Below are positions 1 to 6,445 of a stretch of 8,040 nt of DNA, piece by piece; position 1 is the stretch's first letter; the number at the start of each line of letters is the position of its first letter. Below the pieces are notes generated by a model. It was given only the letters and a program-made list of their open reading frames with translations. It searched no databases and was not told the DNA's origin. The stretch covers positions 1 to 8,040 of the forward strand of contig CALVUW010000049.1 of NCBI GenBank assembly GCA_944363695.1, written 5' to 3'. The stretch is from an uncultured Bacilli bacterium (GTDB lineage: Bacteria; Bacillota_I; Bacilli_A; RF39; UBA660). The position numbers and the translations under genes are program-made.

Positions 1-138
1 CATACCATTATCAATGATTTGTCCACCTGGAGCATTGGCTTCTAGAATACAACAACTAATACCTGCTCTAGCTAAATAAATAGCTGCTGTCATACCTGCC
101 ACACCACAACCTATGATAACAACTTTATACTCTTTCAT
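1..138 (-). CDS. trxB: Thioredoxin reductase, N-terminal fragment (runs off the left edge)
   Basis: Only the first 46 codons are in the window. The peptide begins MKEYKVVIIGCGVAGMTAA, a beta strand followed by a GxGxxG dinucleotide-binding turn (residues 10-15) and a helix. It then has a PGGQI motif (about residues 38-42), typical of the FAD domain of bacterial thioredoxin reductases. The known family role is NADPH-dependent reduction of thioredoxin through FAD and a CxxC pair, which lies beyond the visible part. GCGVAG replaces the more common GGGPAG, a mild divergence. The ATG at 138 has an excellent AGGAGG at 145-150, six bases upstream. It lies inside the last codons of lgt, so the two genes overlap by 14 bases and are probably translationally coupled. 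A related FAD/NAD(P)-dependent oxidoreductase cannot be excluded from 46 residues, but the GGQ motif and the lgt neighbourhood favour TrxB. Confidence 0.82.
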   Translation of the reverse strand, partial: MKEYKVVIIGCGVAGMTAAIYLARAGISCCILEANAPGGQIIDNGM

Positions 139-937
139 ATATAGCCTCCTTTTGATAAAGATGTGAAAGCTTAGGCTCTTTTCGATACTTGATAAATAAT
201 AAATACAAACCAATCAATAATAAGCAGATAGAAACAAGTTGAGCAACACGAAGTGGGCCCAACATTAAACTATCAGTTCGTAATCCTTCTATGAAAAAGC
301 GAACAACTGCATACCACACAAGATAAAAGCCCGTTAACTGTCCTGTTTTTAAATATTTATAACGTCGTAATAACAAAAGTAAGAAAAAACCAATTAAATT
401 AGCAACTGATTCATATAAAAAAGTCGGTTGATGATACACACCATCAATATACATTCCATTAATAATAAAAGTTGGAATACCTTGTTTCATTAATGTTTCT
501 TTGGTAACAACAGCTCCATAGGCCTCGCCATTAAAGAAATTTCCCCAACGACCAATCACTTGACCAATGATAAGTCCTACTATTAAAATATCTAACAGTT
601 TTAACACTCGAATATGCTTTTTTTTCGTGTAAAATACTAAAAACAAAAAACCACTAATAATACCACCATGAATAGCAAGTCCACCATTCCATATTTCAAA
701 AATAGAAAGTGGATTAGCTAAATAATAATCTAAATTAAAAGCAACATAATAAACCCTGGCACCAATAATTGCTATAATCATTGTATAAAAGATTAAATCC
801 ACTAATTGATCGGTTGATAAGCCTTGCTTCTTCGCTTCACGATAGACAAAAACACTACCGACAATAACTCCTAACAGAATAAAAATCGAATACCAGTATA
901 TTTGAATAAATCCTAAATCTAACGCAATCCTATTCAT
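125..937 (-). CDS. lgt: Phosphatidylglycerol--prolipoprotein diacylglyceryl transferase
   Basis: This is an integral membrane enzyme that transfers diacylglycerol from phosphatidylglycerol to the lipobox cysteine of prolipoproteins, the first step of lipoprotein maturation. At 270 residues it is full length for the family. The N-terminus (IYWYSIFILLGVIVG, residues 13-27) matches the usual start of Lgt. Family motifs are visible: GGLAIHGG (85-92) with the conserved His90, GRWGNFFNGEAYG (129-141) with the signature Arg130 and Asn133, and VRFFIEGLRTDSL near residues 212-224 with the C-terminal essential arginine. About seven hydrophobic segments fit the known topology. The ATG at 937 lies within the last codons of the upstream yvlD-like gene (8-base overlap). 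Its own binding site is poor (AAGG, three bases upstream), so translation probably depends on coupling to the upstream gene. In B. subtilis lgt follows hprK; no hprK is present here. Confidence 0.96.
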   Translation of the reverse strand: MNRIALDLGFIQIYWYSIFILLGVIVGSVFVYREAKKQGLSTDQLVDLIFYTMIIAIIGARVYYVAFNLDYYLANPLSIFEIWNGGLAIHGGIISGFLFLVFYTKKKHIRVLKLLDILIVGLIIGQVIGRWGNFFNGEAYGAVVTKETLMKQGIPTFIINGMYIDGVYHQPTFLYESVANLIGFFLLLLLRRYKYLKTGQLTGFYLVWYAVVRFFIEGLRTDSLMLGPLRVAQLVSICLLLIGLYLLFIKYRKEPKLSHLYQKEAIYERV

Positions 938-1358
938 GAACCTTAACTCTTTTCAAAATTGGTTTAATAATCAGTCCTTCTACTAAAAAATTCATAATAG
1001 AAATAAGAAGTGAAATAACAATTGCTACCCAAAAACTGGTTAAATTAAAGTGTGGTCCCAAAATCCAATCTGTTAGTTTTAAAATAAATAAATTAATAAA
1101 TGGATAAAACAAGCCTAAGGTCAATCCGGTAATAGGAATGGTAAGTGTAACTAAAATGGGTTTAATTGTCTGGTTTAAAACATAAATAATAAAGGTTGCT
1201 AAAGCAGAATACAAAAAAGGATGTGTTTTATCCATTTGAAAAGACTTAAAAAACTTAGACACAATAAAGAAGACAAATAGATATCCAATAAAATATAAAA
1301 TCCACTCTATTACTCTATTGATTCTTTTCTTTTGCTTAGATAAAACAACAACCTTCAT
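930..1358 (-). CDS. YvlD-like phage holin family 4 (PF04020-type) small membrane protein
   Basis: This is a 142-residue protein with about four hydrophobic helices (roughly 18-37, 48-63, 70-98 and 108-130) and basic ends. The stretch around residues 60-90 (NQTIKPILVTLTIPITGLT, then LGLF and IN) matches the family pattern in which an N-x(2)-(K/R)P-I-L segment precedes a PxT-x-LTLGLF turn. Members are called phage holin family 4 or YvlD; despite the name they are ordinary chromosomal genes, and their function in the membrane is not established. I place the start at the ATG at 1358, because the AGGAGG at 1367-1372 is eight bases from it but only two bases from the longer in-frame ATG at 1364. 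The binding site itself contains the stop codon of uvrA. The gene sits between uvrA and lgt, as in the yvlD-hprK-lgt region of B. subtilis but without hprK. Confidence 0.88.
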   Translation of the reverse strand: MKVVVLSKQKKRINRVIEWILYFIGYLFVFFIVSKFFKSFQMDKTHPFLYSALATFIIYVLNQTIKPILVTLTIPITGLTLGLFYPFINLFILKLTDWILGPHFNLTSFWVAIVISLLISIMNFLVEGLIIKPILKRVKVHE

Positions 1359-1366
1359 AATCATAG

Positions 1367-1372
1367 CCTCCT
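1367..1372 (-). promoter_or_regulatory. Ribosome binding site of the yvlD-like gene, fused to the uvrA stop codon
   Basis: A perfect AGGAGG whose first two bases are the last two bases of the uvrA TAG stop (1371-1373). It lies two bases from the ATG at 1364 and eight from the ATG at 1358, so the second is the likely start. The arrangement suggests that ribosomes ending uvrA re-initiate directly. Confidence 0.8.
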
Positions 1373-4178
1373 ATAAAATCTTTTTTAGGAATTGTCCTGT
1401 ATAAGATTGCTCTACTTTACTCACTTCTTCTGGTGTACCAGTGGCAACAATTTGACCACCGCCATCACCGCCTTCTGGACCTAGATCAATAATATAGTCT
1501 GCACATTTAATCACATCCAGATTATGTTCAATAACTACTACGGTATCTTTATTATCTACTATTTTTTGTAAAATTGCAAGTAAGCGCTTGATATCATCCG
1601 TATGTAGGCCAGTGGTTGGCTCATCTAGAACAAACAAGGTTTTTCCTGTCGCTTTCTTTTGCAATTCTTTGGCTAATTTTACCCGTTCTGCCTCTCCACC
1701 AGATAAGGTTGGTGCACTTTGTCCTAATTTAATATATCCAAGTCCAACGTCTTCTAGTACTTGTAATTTATTTTTTATCTTAGGGTGATTTTCAAAAAAT
1801 GTCAAAGCTTCACTAACCCGCATTTCTAATACATCTGCAATGTTTTTGTCCTTATAACGGATACGTAGTGTTTCTTGATTATAACGAGTTCCATGACATA
1901 CTTCACAAGGAACGTATACGTCTGGTAAAAAATGCATTTCTATTTTTTTAACACCATCACCACGACAAGCTTCACAACGCCCTCCTTTTACATTAAAGGA
2001 GAAACGATTCTTTTCATAGCCCAACATTTTGGCTTCTTTGGTATTAGTAAACAATTCACGGATATCATCAAAAACACTAGTATAAGTAGCAGGATTACTA
2101 CGAGGTGTCCTACCGATTGGATTTTGCGAAATATCCACTAATTTGTCAATATTTGTTAATCCTAAGATTTTAGTATGTTTACCAGGCTTTTCTTTACTAC
2201 GATACAAATGATTAGCAGCACTTTTTACTAATATTTCTGTAATTAAACTACTTTTCCCACTACCACTAACACCGGTGACACAAGTAAAGGTCCCAAGAGG
2301 AATCTTAACATCGATATTTTTTAAGTTGTTCTCGCTAGCCCCTTTAATCGTAATGAATTTACCATTACCTTTTCTTCTAGTTTTAGGAACTTCGATACAT
2401 TCTTTGCCACTTAAATAACGGCCTGTCAAACTATTTGGATTTTGCATAACTTCTTCTGGTGTACCAGCTGCGACAATTTGCCCCCCTTCATCTCCCGCTC
2501 TAGGACCAACATCAACTAAATAATCAGCTGCTAACATCGTATCCGTATCATGCTCTACAACAATTAAGGTATTTCCTAAATCACGCATTTCTAGTAAGGA
2601 ATTAATTAAACGCTCATTATCTCTTTGATGTAAGCCAATACTTGGTTCATCTAATACATATAAAACACCTGTCAATCTAGATCCAATTTGAGTTGCCAGA
2701 CGAATTCTTTGAGCCTCACCACCAGATAAGGTGCCAGCACTACGAGCTAACGTTAGATATTCAAGGCCAACGTTTTTTAAGAAATATAATCGCGCTTTAA
2801 TTTCTTTTAATAGTAAATCTGCGATTTTAGCTTGTTCAACACTTAACTTTAAATTTTCAAAGAAAGGTATCAACTCTTTAATACTTAAGCAAGTTACTTC
2901 ATATATGTTTTTGCCACCTACTAATACAGATAGAACATTATCTTGTAATCTGGAACCATGACAAGTCTCACAAGTATGTTCTACCATATAACGTTCTAAC
3001 CATTCTCTAATCCAAGTACTAGTAGTTTCCATATAGCGACGTTCTAGGTTCGTTATAATACCTTCATAATAATCAGTCTGGTTAAATAAGTTACCACTTT
3101 TAGAGCGATAATAAAAATGTACTGGTTCATCGCTTCCATATAGAATTAAATTTTTTTCACGATCTGTTAATTTTTTAAACGGTTTATCCATACTTATTTT
3201 ATAATGCTCACATACACATTCTAATTTTTTAAAATAAATACCGTCTTGATCATCGCCTAGAGTAACAATACAACCTTCCCGCAAGCTTAAATCTTTATTG
3301 GGTATAACCAAATCAACATCCATTTGTAATTTAACCCCTAAACCTTTACAATCAGTACAGGCACCATAAGGAGCATTAAAACTAAAAACACGTGGTTCTA
3401 ATTCCGGCAAAGAAAAATCACAATAAGGACAGGCAAAATCTTCAGAAAACACTACTTCTTTATCACCTAAAAAACTAACAACTACTTTTCCATGACTTAA
3501 TTTTAGAGCATTTTCTAGGCTTTCACTTAACCTACTTCTACTATCTTCTTTTAAAACAATTCGATCAATTACAACTTCAATATTAGATTTTTTATTTTTC
3601 TCTAATTCAATATTATCTTCTAAGTCATACATTTGACCATTAATCCGAACTCGCACATATCCTTCCTTACGAAGCGTCTCTAACAAGTCTTTATGGGTTC
3701 CTTTTTCACCATAAACTACAGGAGATAAAATAATTAATCTAGTACCAATCGGATTTTCTAATATTTTACTAGTCATCTCTTCCACACTTTGACTACTAAT
3801 AGGAATATGATGAACTGGACAGTAAGGAACACCAATTCTAGCAAACAAAAGCCGTAAATAATCATAGATTTCCGTAACGGTTCCCACAGTACTTCTTGGA
3901 TTCTTGCTGGTTGTTTTTTGATCAATACTAATAGCAGGACTCAAACCTTCAATCGAATCCACATCCGGCTTATCCGTTCCTCCTAAAAACTGACGAGCAT
4001 AAGCAGACAAACTCTCTACATAGCGGCGCTGACCTTCTGCATAGATAGTATCAAAAGCTAAACTACTTTTCCCACTACCACTAACACCGGTCATAACAAT
4101 TAATTTATTTTTTGGTAACTCAATAGAAACGTTTTTCAAATTATTTTCTCTAGCACCTTTTACAATAATCTTATCCAC
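1371..4178 (-). CDS. uvrA: Excinuclease ABC subunit A (nucleotide excision repair)
   Basis: UvrA is the damage-sensing ATPase of the UvrABC excinuclease; it forms dimers, loads UvrB at lesions and acts in the cytoplasm. The 935-residue length is normal for the family. Both ABC modules are intact. The first has Walker A GVSGSGKS (31-38), LSGGEAQR near 484 and Walker B LYVLDEPSIGLH near 506. The second has Walker A near 634, LSGGEAER near 824 and LFVLDEPTTGLH near 844. Cysteine pairs of the zinc modules are present: CPYC near 249 with CTDC near 273, CETC near 401, and CEAC near 732 with CEVC near 757. The start is a GTG at 4178 with GGGAG at 4188-4192. An ATG two bases upstream is in another frame. 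It is the first gene of a block with its own promoter. No LexA/Cheo-type SOS box is evident upstream. uvrB is not adjacent here. Confidence 0.98.
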   Translation of the reverse strand: MDKIIVKGARENNLKNVSIELPKNKLIVMTGVSGSGKSSLAFDTIYAEGQRRYVESLSAYARQFLGGTDKPDVDSIEGLSPAISIDQKTTSKNPRSTVGTVTEIYDYLRLLFARIGVPYCPVHHIPISSQSVEEMTSKILENPIGTRLIILSPVVYGEKGTHKDLLETLRKEGYVRVRINGQMYDLEDNIELEKNKKSNIEVVIDRIVLKEDSRSRLSESLENALKLSHGKVVVSFLGDKEVVFSEDFACPYCDFSLPELEPRVFSFNAPYGACTDCKGLGVKLQMDVDLVIPNKDLSLREGCIVTLGDDQDGIYFKKLECVCEHYKISMDKPFKKLTDREKNLILYGSDEPVHFYYRSKSGNLFNQTDYYEGIITNLERRYMETTSTWIREWLERYMVEHTCETCHGSRLQDNVLSVLVGGKNIYEVTCLSIKELIPFFENLKLSVEQAKIADLLLKEIKARLYFLKNVGLEYLTLARSAGTLSGGEAQRIRLATQIGSRLTGVLYVLDEPSIGLHQRDNERLINSLLEMRDLGNTLIVVEHDTDTMLAADYLVDVGPRAGDEGGQIVAAGTPEEVMQNPNSLTGRYLSGKECIEVPKTRRKGNGKFITIKGASENNLKNIDVKIPLGTFTCVTGVSGSGKSSLITEILVKSAANHLYRSKEKPGKHTKILGLTNIDKLVDISQNPIGRTPRSNPATYTSVFDDIRELFTNTKEAKMLGYEKNRFSFNVKGGRCEACRGDGVKKIEMHFLPDVYVPCEVCHGTRYNQETLRIRYKDKNIADVLEMRVSEALTFFENHPKIKNKLQVLEDVGLGYIKLGQSAPTLSGGEAERVKLAKELQKKATGKTLFVLDEPTTGLHTDDIKRLLAILQKIVDNKDTVVVIEHNLDVIKCADYIIDLGPEGGDGGGQIVATGTPEEVSKVEQSYTGQFLKKIL
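2244..2276. repeat. 33-base exact direct repeat in uvrA, copy 1 (second Walker A)
   Basis: This segment is identical, base for base, to 4059-4091. It encodes the P-loop of the second ATPase module (T-G-V-S-G-S-G-K-S-S-L). The flanking bases differ at both ends. All eleven codons are the same in the two copies, including four AGT serine codons. Confidence 0.9.
4059..4091. repeat. 33-base exact direct repeat in uvrA, copy 2 (first Walker A)
   Basis: Identical to 2244-2276, offset by 1815 bases, which is 605 whole codons. It encodes the P-loop of the first ATPase module. The protein-level similarity is expected of UvrA; complete nucleotide identity over the whole motif is more than protein conservation requires. 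Confidence 0.9.
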
Positions 4179-4228
4179 ATCTATCCACTCCCAACGTTTT
4201 TCTTATTTCTACAAAGAAGTTTATATAA

Positions 4229-4275
4229 TTTGACTTTCGTCACCAACTATAACATAAGCATCTCTAAAAGTCAAA
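4229..4275. repeat. 9-bp inverted repeat flanking the uvrA promoter
   Basis: TTTGACTTT at 4229-4237 is the exact reverse complement of AAAGTCAAA at 4267-4275. The arm centres are 38 bases apart. The right arm covers the -35 box and the left arm falls at the expected first transcribed bases, so this would act as DNA (an operator) rather than as an RNA hairpin. It may also be chance in AT-rich sequence. Confidence 0.45.
4246..4274 (-). promoter_or_regulatory. Sigma-A type promoter of uvrA with extended -10
   Basis: On the minus strand the -35 is TTGACT (4274-4269) and the -10 is TATAGT (4251-4246), separated by exactly 17 bases. A TGT directly before the -10 gives the extended TGnTATAGT form. 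Transcription would start near 4240, leaving a leader of about 60 bases before the GTG of uvrA. Confidence 0.75.
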
Positions 4276-4370
4276 CAAACTTTCTAGAAAAAAGAGCACT
4301 GAAAATTACTTTAATTCTTAATTATCATCACATAAGAGAACGACTTTCCTTTACTTTTTATAATTACTCA

Positions 4371-4410
4371 AAATAAAAAGATTGTCCTCTGTAAAATACA
4401 GATTACAATC
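4371..4410 (-). terminator. Intrinsic terminator after the tail-anchored protein gene
   Basis: On the minus strand GATTGT pairs with ACAATC (4410-4405 with 4385-4380). A two-by-two mismatch follows, then TCTGTA pairs with TACAGA (4402-4397 with 4393-4388) around a three-base loop. The stem is followed at once by a T-rich run (TTTTTATTT). It begins 24 bases after the stop codon at 4435 and separates the two gene blocks. Confidence 0.85.
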
Positions 4411-4434
4411 CTTCATTTACCAATCATTTTATAT

Positions 4435-5091
4435 TTAGCTTAAAGCAAATAGCCAAGCAATTAAGGGAATCAAAAGACTAAGTGAAAATATTAAAAACGG
4501 TAATAGATAATATTGAACAAATGCGCCCATCCCTTCTTTTTCATCTGGAAGTCCATATAATTTGCCAGCAGCAGTAGCCTTTGTTTTGGTTTGAGCTCTA
4601 TGCTGAGCTTTTCCTTGAGCAGTATCCTCTGCCATTTCTTTATTTAATGCCGCCAACTTCTGTTCATTTTGAGCATTCTTATAATCACTATAATAAAAAT
4701 GACCTTTTTGTACTAATAATTTACGAAAATATGAAACGTCATCCTGTGGTAAAAAAATTGTAAAACGATCAAAATTATCTTTTAAAAATGTGGGAGTTAA
4801 ATAATCAAGTGTGTTGGAATATATACCAACTTGTAAAAAGGCAAAGTTATACATATTTTGGTGAATATCGGTTAAAGATTGATTAGAATTTAAAGGAGCT
4901 ACTTGCTGATACATTATATAAGTCTGTTCGTTTTCATTAGTTCCTACTGTTATATTAGTAGGATTAAAGTTTGTTATTTGATAATTATACTGATGAAGAG
5001 TTTTCATTGTAAGATCCATCGTGTAAAATAACTGTTGATACTCTTCAGTCGTATGATAATGTTCTTGCCATTCTTTTAATGTTCGCTTCAT
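4435..5091 (-). CDS. Unrecognised tail-anchored protein with a degenerate kinase-like loop
   Basis: I do not recognise a named family. The 218-residue product has a mostly polar N-terminal domain (about 1-135), an Ala/Gln/Lys/Thr-rich low-complexity linker (about 136-175), and a single C-terminal hydrophobic helix (about 193-216) ending almost at the C-terminus. This predicts a tail-anchored membrane protein facing the cytoplasm. Residues 32-49 (LHQYNYQITNFNPTNITV) match the spacing of a protein-kinase catalytic loop, LHxxxxxHRDLKPxNIxV, but the HRD and the Lys are replaced, which would suggest an inactive kinase-like fold; this is inference. I chose the ATG at 5091, with AGGG at 5100-5103 eight bases upstream. 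The longer GTG at 5100 has no usable binding site. The gene follows the sigma factor by 43 bases, has a promoter in that gap, and ends in a strong terminator. A functional link with the sigma factor is possible but unproven. Confidence 0.78.
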   Translation of the reverse strand: MKRTLKEWQEHYHTTEEYQQLFYTMDLTMKTLHQYNYQITNFNPTNITVGTNENEQTYIMYQQVAPLNSNQSLTDIHQNMYNFAFLQVGIYSNTLDYLTPTFLKDNFDRFTIFLPQDDVSYFRKLLVQKGHFYYSDYKNAQNEQKLAALNKEMAEDTAQGKAQHRAQTKTKATAAGKLYGLPDEKEGMGAFVQYYLLPFLIFSLSLLIPLIAWLFALS

Positions 5092-5109
5092 CCTATTCAC
5101 CCTATTATC

Positions 5110-5138
5110 AGTATACGATAAAATAGTACTTTTTTCAA
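5110..5138 (-). promoter_or_regulatory. Near-consensus promoter for the tail-anchored protein gene
   Basis: On the minus strand TTGAAA (5138-5133) and TATACT (5115-5110) each match the sigma-A consensus at five of six positions and are 17 bases apart. The -35 contains the TGA stop of the sigma gene. Transcription would start near 5103, only about a dozen bases before the ATG at 5091, so the ribosome binding site would be at the very 5' end of the transcript. Confidence 0.6.
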
Positions 5139-5734
5139 TTTATAATTTCTTTTAATTCTTCTCGCACTTTTTTAATTGTCTTAGAAATAAAATCTTTACT
5201 AACGCCTAATAAACTGACAATTTCCTGATAGCGAAATCCATTAAGTCGCAGTTCCATAACAGACTGTTGTAAAAAAGATAGTTGAAATAAGTAATTAGCG
5301 ATTTGATCTTGTAGATAATGGTACGTAATTAATTGGCCTGGATTATCTTCTAAATAAGTAGTTGCTGCTCCAAAATCCTCTATTTCGTATTCTAATGCTT
5401 GATAATGAATACTAGGCTGATTCTTTTTAGCTAACAATGAACGAAGCACACTATTGTATTTACTCTTCAAGCAATGAAGAAAATAAGTATAAAATAATAC
5501 ATCCATTTTATCATTATACCGTTCAGCAATGGTAAATAAAGTGGCCTCTCCCACTGACGTGAAGTCTTCTAACATAACCTCTTCAATTTGACGCTCTAGG
5601 GCATATTGATAATATTGCTTGGCAACTAAAAAGATGAGTGGCTTATATTTTTCTAGTAATATTTGTTTAGCGATCTCATCTTCTTCTAAAACTGCTTCTA
5701 ATAGTTCATAATCATTGTAATCTTTATATCTCAT
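5135..5734 (-). CDS. Divergent SigH-like sigma-70 family RNA polymerase sigma factor
   Basis: This 199-residue protein has the two-domain layout of SigH/sigma-70 group factors. Region 2 spans about 22-105: a helix with LLEKYKPLIFLVAKQYY, an acidic DFTSVGEATLF segment where most sigmas have D(L/I)xQEGxIGL, then FYTYFLHCLKSKYNSVLR. Region 4 spans about 150-197, with QQSVMELRLNGFRYQEIVSL leading into the helix-turn-helix LLGVSKDFISKTIKKVREEL. It would bind core RNA polymerase and direct it to a promoter set. Placement after rlmB matches sigH in Bacillus, where SigH drives transition-phase and competence or sporulation genes; the target set here is unknown. The ATG at 5734 has a weak GTAGG site that includes the rlmB TAG stop, and start and site sit in a hairpin (5731-5753), so translation is probably coupled to rlmB. 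It ends in the only TGA stop seen here. SigH identity rests largely on context. Confidence 0.82.
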   Translation of the reverse strand: MRYKDYNDYELLEAVLEEDEIAKQILLEKYKPLIFLVAKQYYQYALERQIEEVMLEDFTSVGEATLFTIAERYNDKMDVLFYTYFLHCLKSKYNSVLRSLLAKKNQPSIHYQALEYEIEDFGAATTYLEDNPGQLITYHYLQDQIANYLFQLSFLQQSVMELRLNGFRYQEIVSLLGVSKDFISKTIKKVREELKEIIN

Positions 5735-5753
5735 AGAAACCTACTTTCTATGA
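5731..5753 (-). promoter_or_regulatory. Hairpin enclosing the start codon and ribosome binding site of the sigma gene
   Basis: In the minus-strand transcript TCATAGAAA (5753-5745) pairs perfectly over nine bases with TTTCTATGA (5739-5731), around the five-base loop GTAGG (5744-5740). The loop holds both the TAG stop of rlmB and the ribosome binding site of the sigma gene. The 3' arm holds the sigma ATG (5734-5732). A ribosome finishing rlmB would open the stem. The pairing is seen directly; the regulatory role is inferred. Confidence 0.6.
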
Positions 5754-6445
5754 CGAATTACCTCATATATCATAATTCCACTAGCTACAGAAGCATTCAG
5801 GCTATCGATGCTTCTATGCATTGGAATCGTGGCTATAAAGTCGCACGTTTGCCGCACTAATTGATGCATTCCAGCTCCCTCATTACCAATCACCAAGCCT
5901 ATCTTACCACTATAATCAATCGTCTTATAATCTTGACCATCCATTGCTGTTCCAACTAACCAAAAGCCTTGCTCTTTTAAATGTAACATAGTTTGGTGTA
6001 AATTAGTCACTCTTACAATTGGAATATCATATAAGGTACCGGCACTAGTTTTCATAACCGTAGCATTAATCATAACCTGACGATCGCTTGGTATGATGAT
6101 TGCATCCACGCCTGCTGCCACAGCGGTTCGAATAATAGCACCGATATTATGAGGATCCTCTAAATGATCTAGTAACAAAACAAAACTAGGATCTGTTGCT
6201 AATAAAGATTCTAATGGCGTATATTGGTAATCCGTCATTACCAGCATTATACCTTGATGTAGGCCTTGTGCCAAACGATCCATTTCTTGTTTTGACATGC
6301 TTTTAACTTTAGATTCTAATCGTTTAGGAATGAAATTTGGATTTTTCTTTAAAAACTGCTCTTCAAAATAAATTTTTTGAATCTGGGTATATAAAGTTTC
6401 TTTAGCAAAGATAGCATTAGCTACATTTTTTCCATATACAATCAT
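5741..6445 (-). CDS. rlmB: 23S rRNA 2'-O-ribose methyltransferase, RlmB/TrmH (SPOUT) family
   Basis: RlmB uses S-adenosylmethionine to methylate the 2'-hydroxyl of a guanosine in the 23S rRNA peptidyl-transferase region (G2251 in E. coli numbering). The 234-residue protein has a short substrate-binding N-terminal domain starting MIVYGKNVANAIF, the usual xYGxNxVxEAL-like opening. The knotted SPOUT domain follows: motif 1 LLDHLEDPHNIGAIIRTA (91-108), motif 2 LVIGNEGAGM (184-193) and motif 3 IPM near 207-209 with SLNASVASGIMIYE (215-228). Asn100 and Arg106 match catalytic-site positions of the family. The start is the ATG at 6445, with GGGAGGT at 6451-6457; a longer reading from 6496 adds 17 residues that are not family-like and lie wholly within mrnC. 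The gene overlaps mrnC by 29 bases and is followed after seven bases by the sigma factor. A TrmH-type relative acting on another RNA is the main alternative. Confidence 0.93.
   Translation of the reverse strand: MIVYGKNVANAIFAKETLYTQIQKIYFEEQFLKKNPNFIPKRLESKVKSMSKQEMDRLAQGLHQGIMLVMTDYQYTPLESLLATDPSFVLLLDHLEDPHNIGAIIRTAVAAGVDAIIIPSDRQVMINATVMKTSAGTLYDIPIVRVTNLHQTMLHLKEQGFWLVGTAMDGQDYKTIDYSGKIGLVIGNEGAGMHQLVRQTCDFIATIPMHRSIDSLNASVASGIMIYEVIRHRK

Larger units (their letters stand above)
4179..4434. other. 256-base non-coding gap between the two gene blocks
   Basis: No credible gene is present. From right to left it holds the short 3' tail of the unknown gene, its intrinsic terminator (4371-4410), about 95 AT-rich bases with no recognised element, the uvrA promoter (4246-4274) and a uvrA leader of roughly 60 bases. 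The leader begins near a small TGAC-GAAA-GTCA hairpin with a GNRA-type loop. The heptamer GACTTTC occurs at 4232-4238 and 4342-4348, and GACTTT occurs inverted near 4267-4272. Confidence 0.75.

Noticed and set aside
1588..2961. Three plus-strand open frames opposite uvrA (1588-1788, 1932-2141, 2731-2961)
   Set aside because: They lie wholly antisense to strongly conserved UvrA motifs, show no family resemblance and have no binding sites; they are by-products of the uvrA coding sequence.
4179..4434. A LexA/Cheo-type SOS operator or a riboswitch before uvrA
   Set aside because: No CGAAC-N4-GTTCG-like palindrome is present, and the leader of about 60 bases shows only a four-pair hairpin, too small for a known riboswitch.
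4581..4763. Plus-strand open frame of 60 codons opposite the tail-anchored protein gene
   Set aside because: It has no promoter or binding site and no recognisable protein features, and the minus-strand frame has a good start, promoter and terminator.
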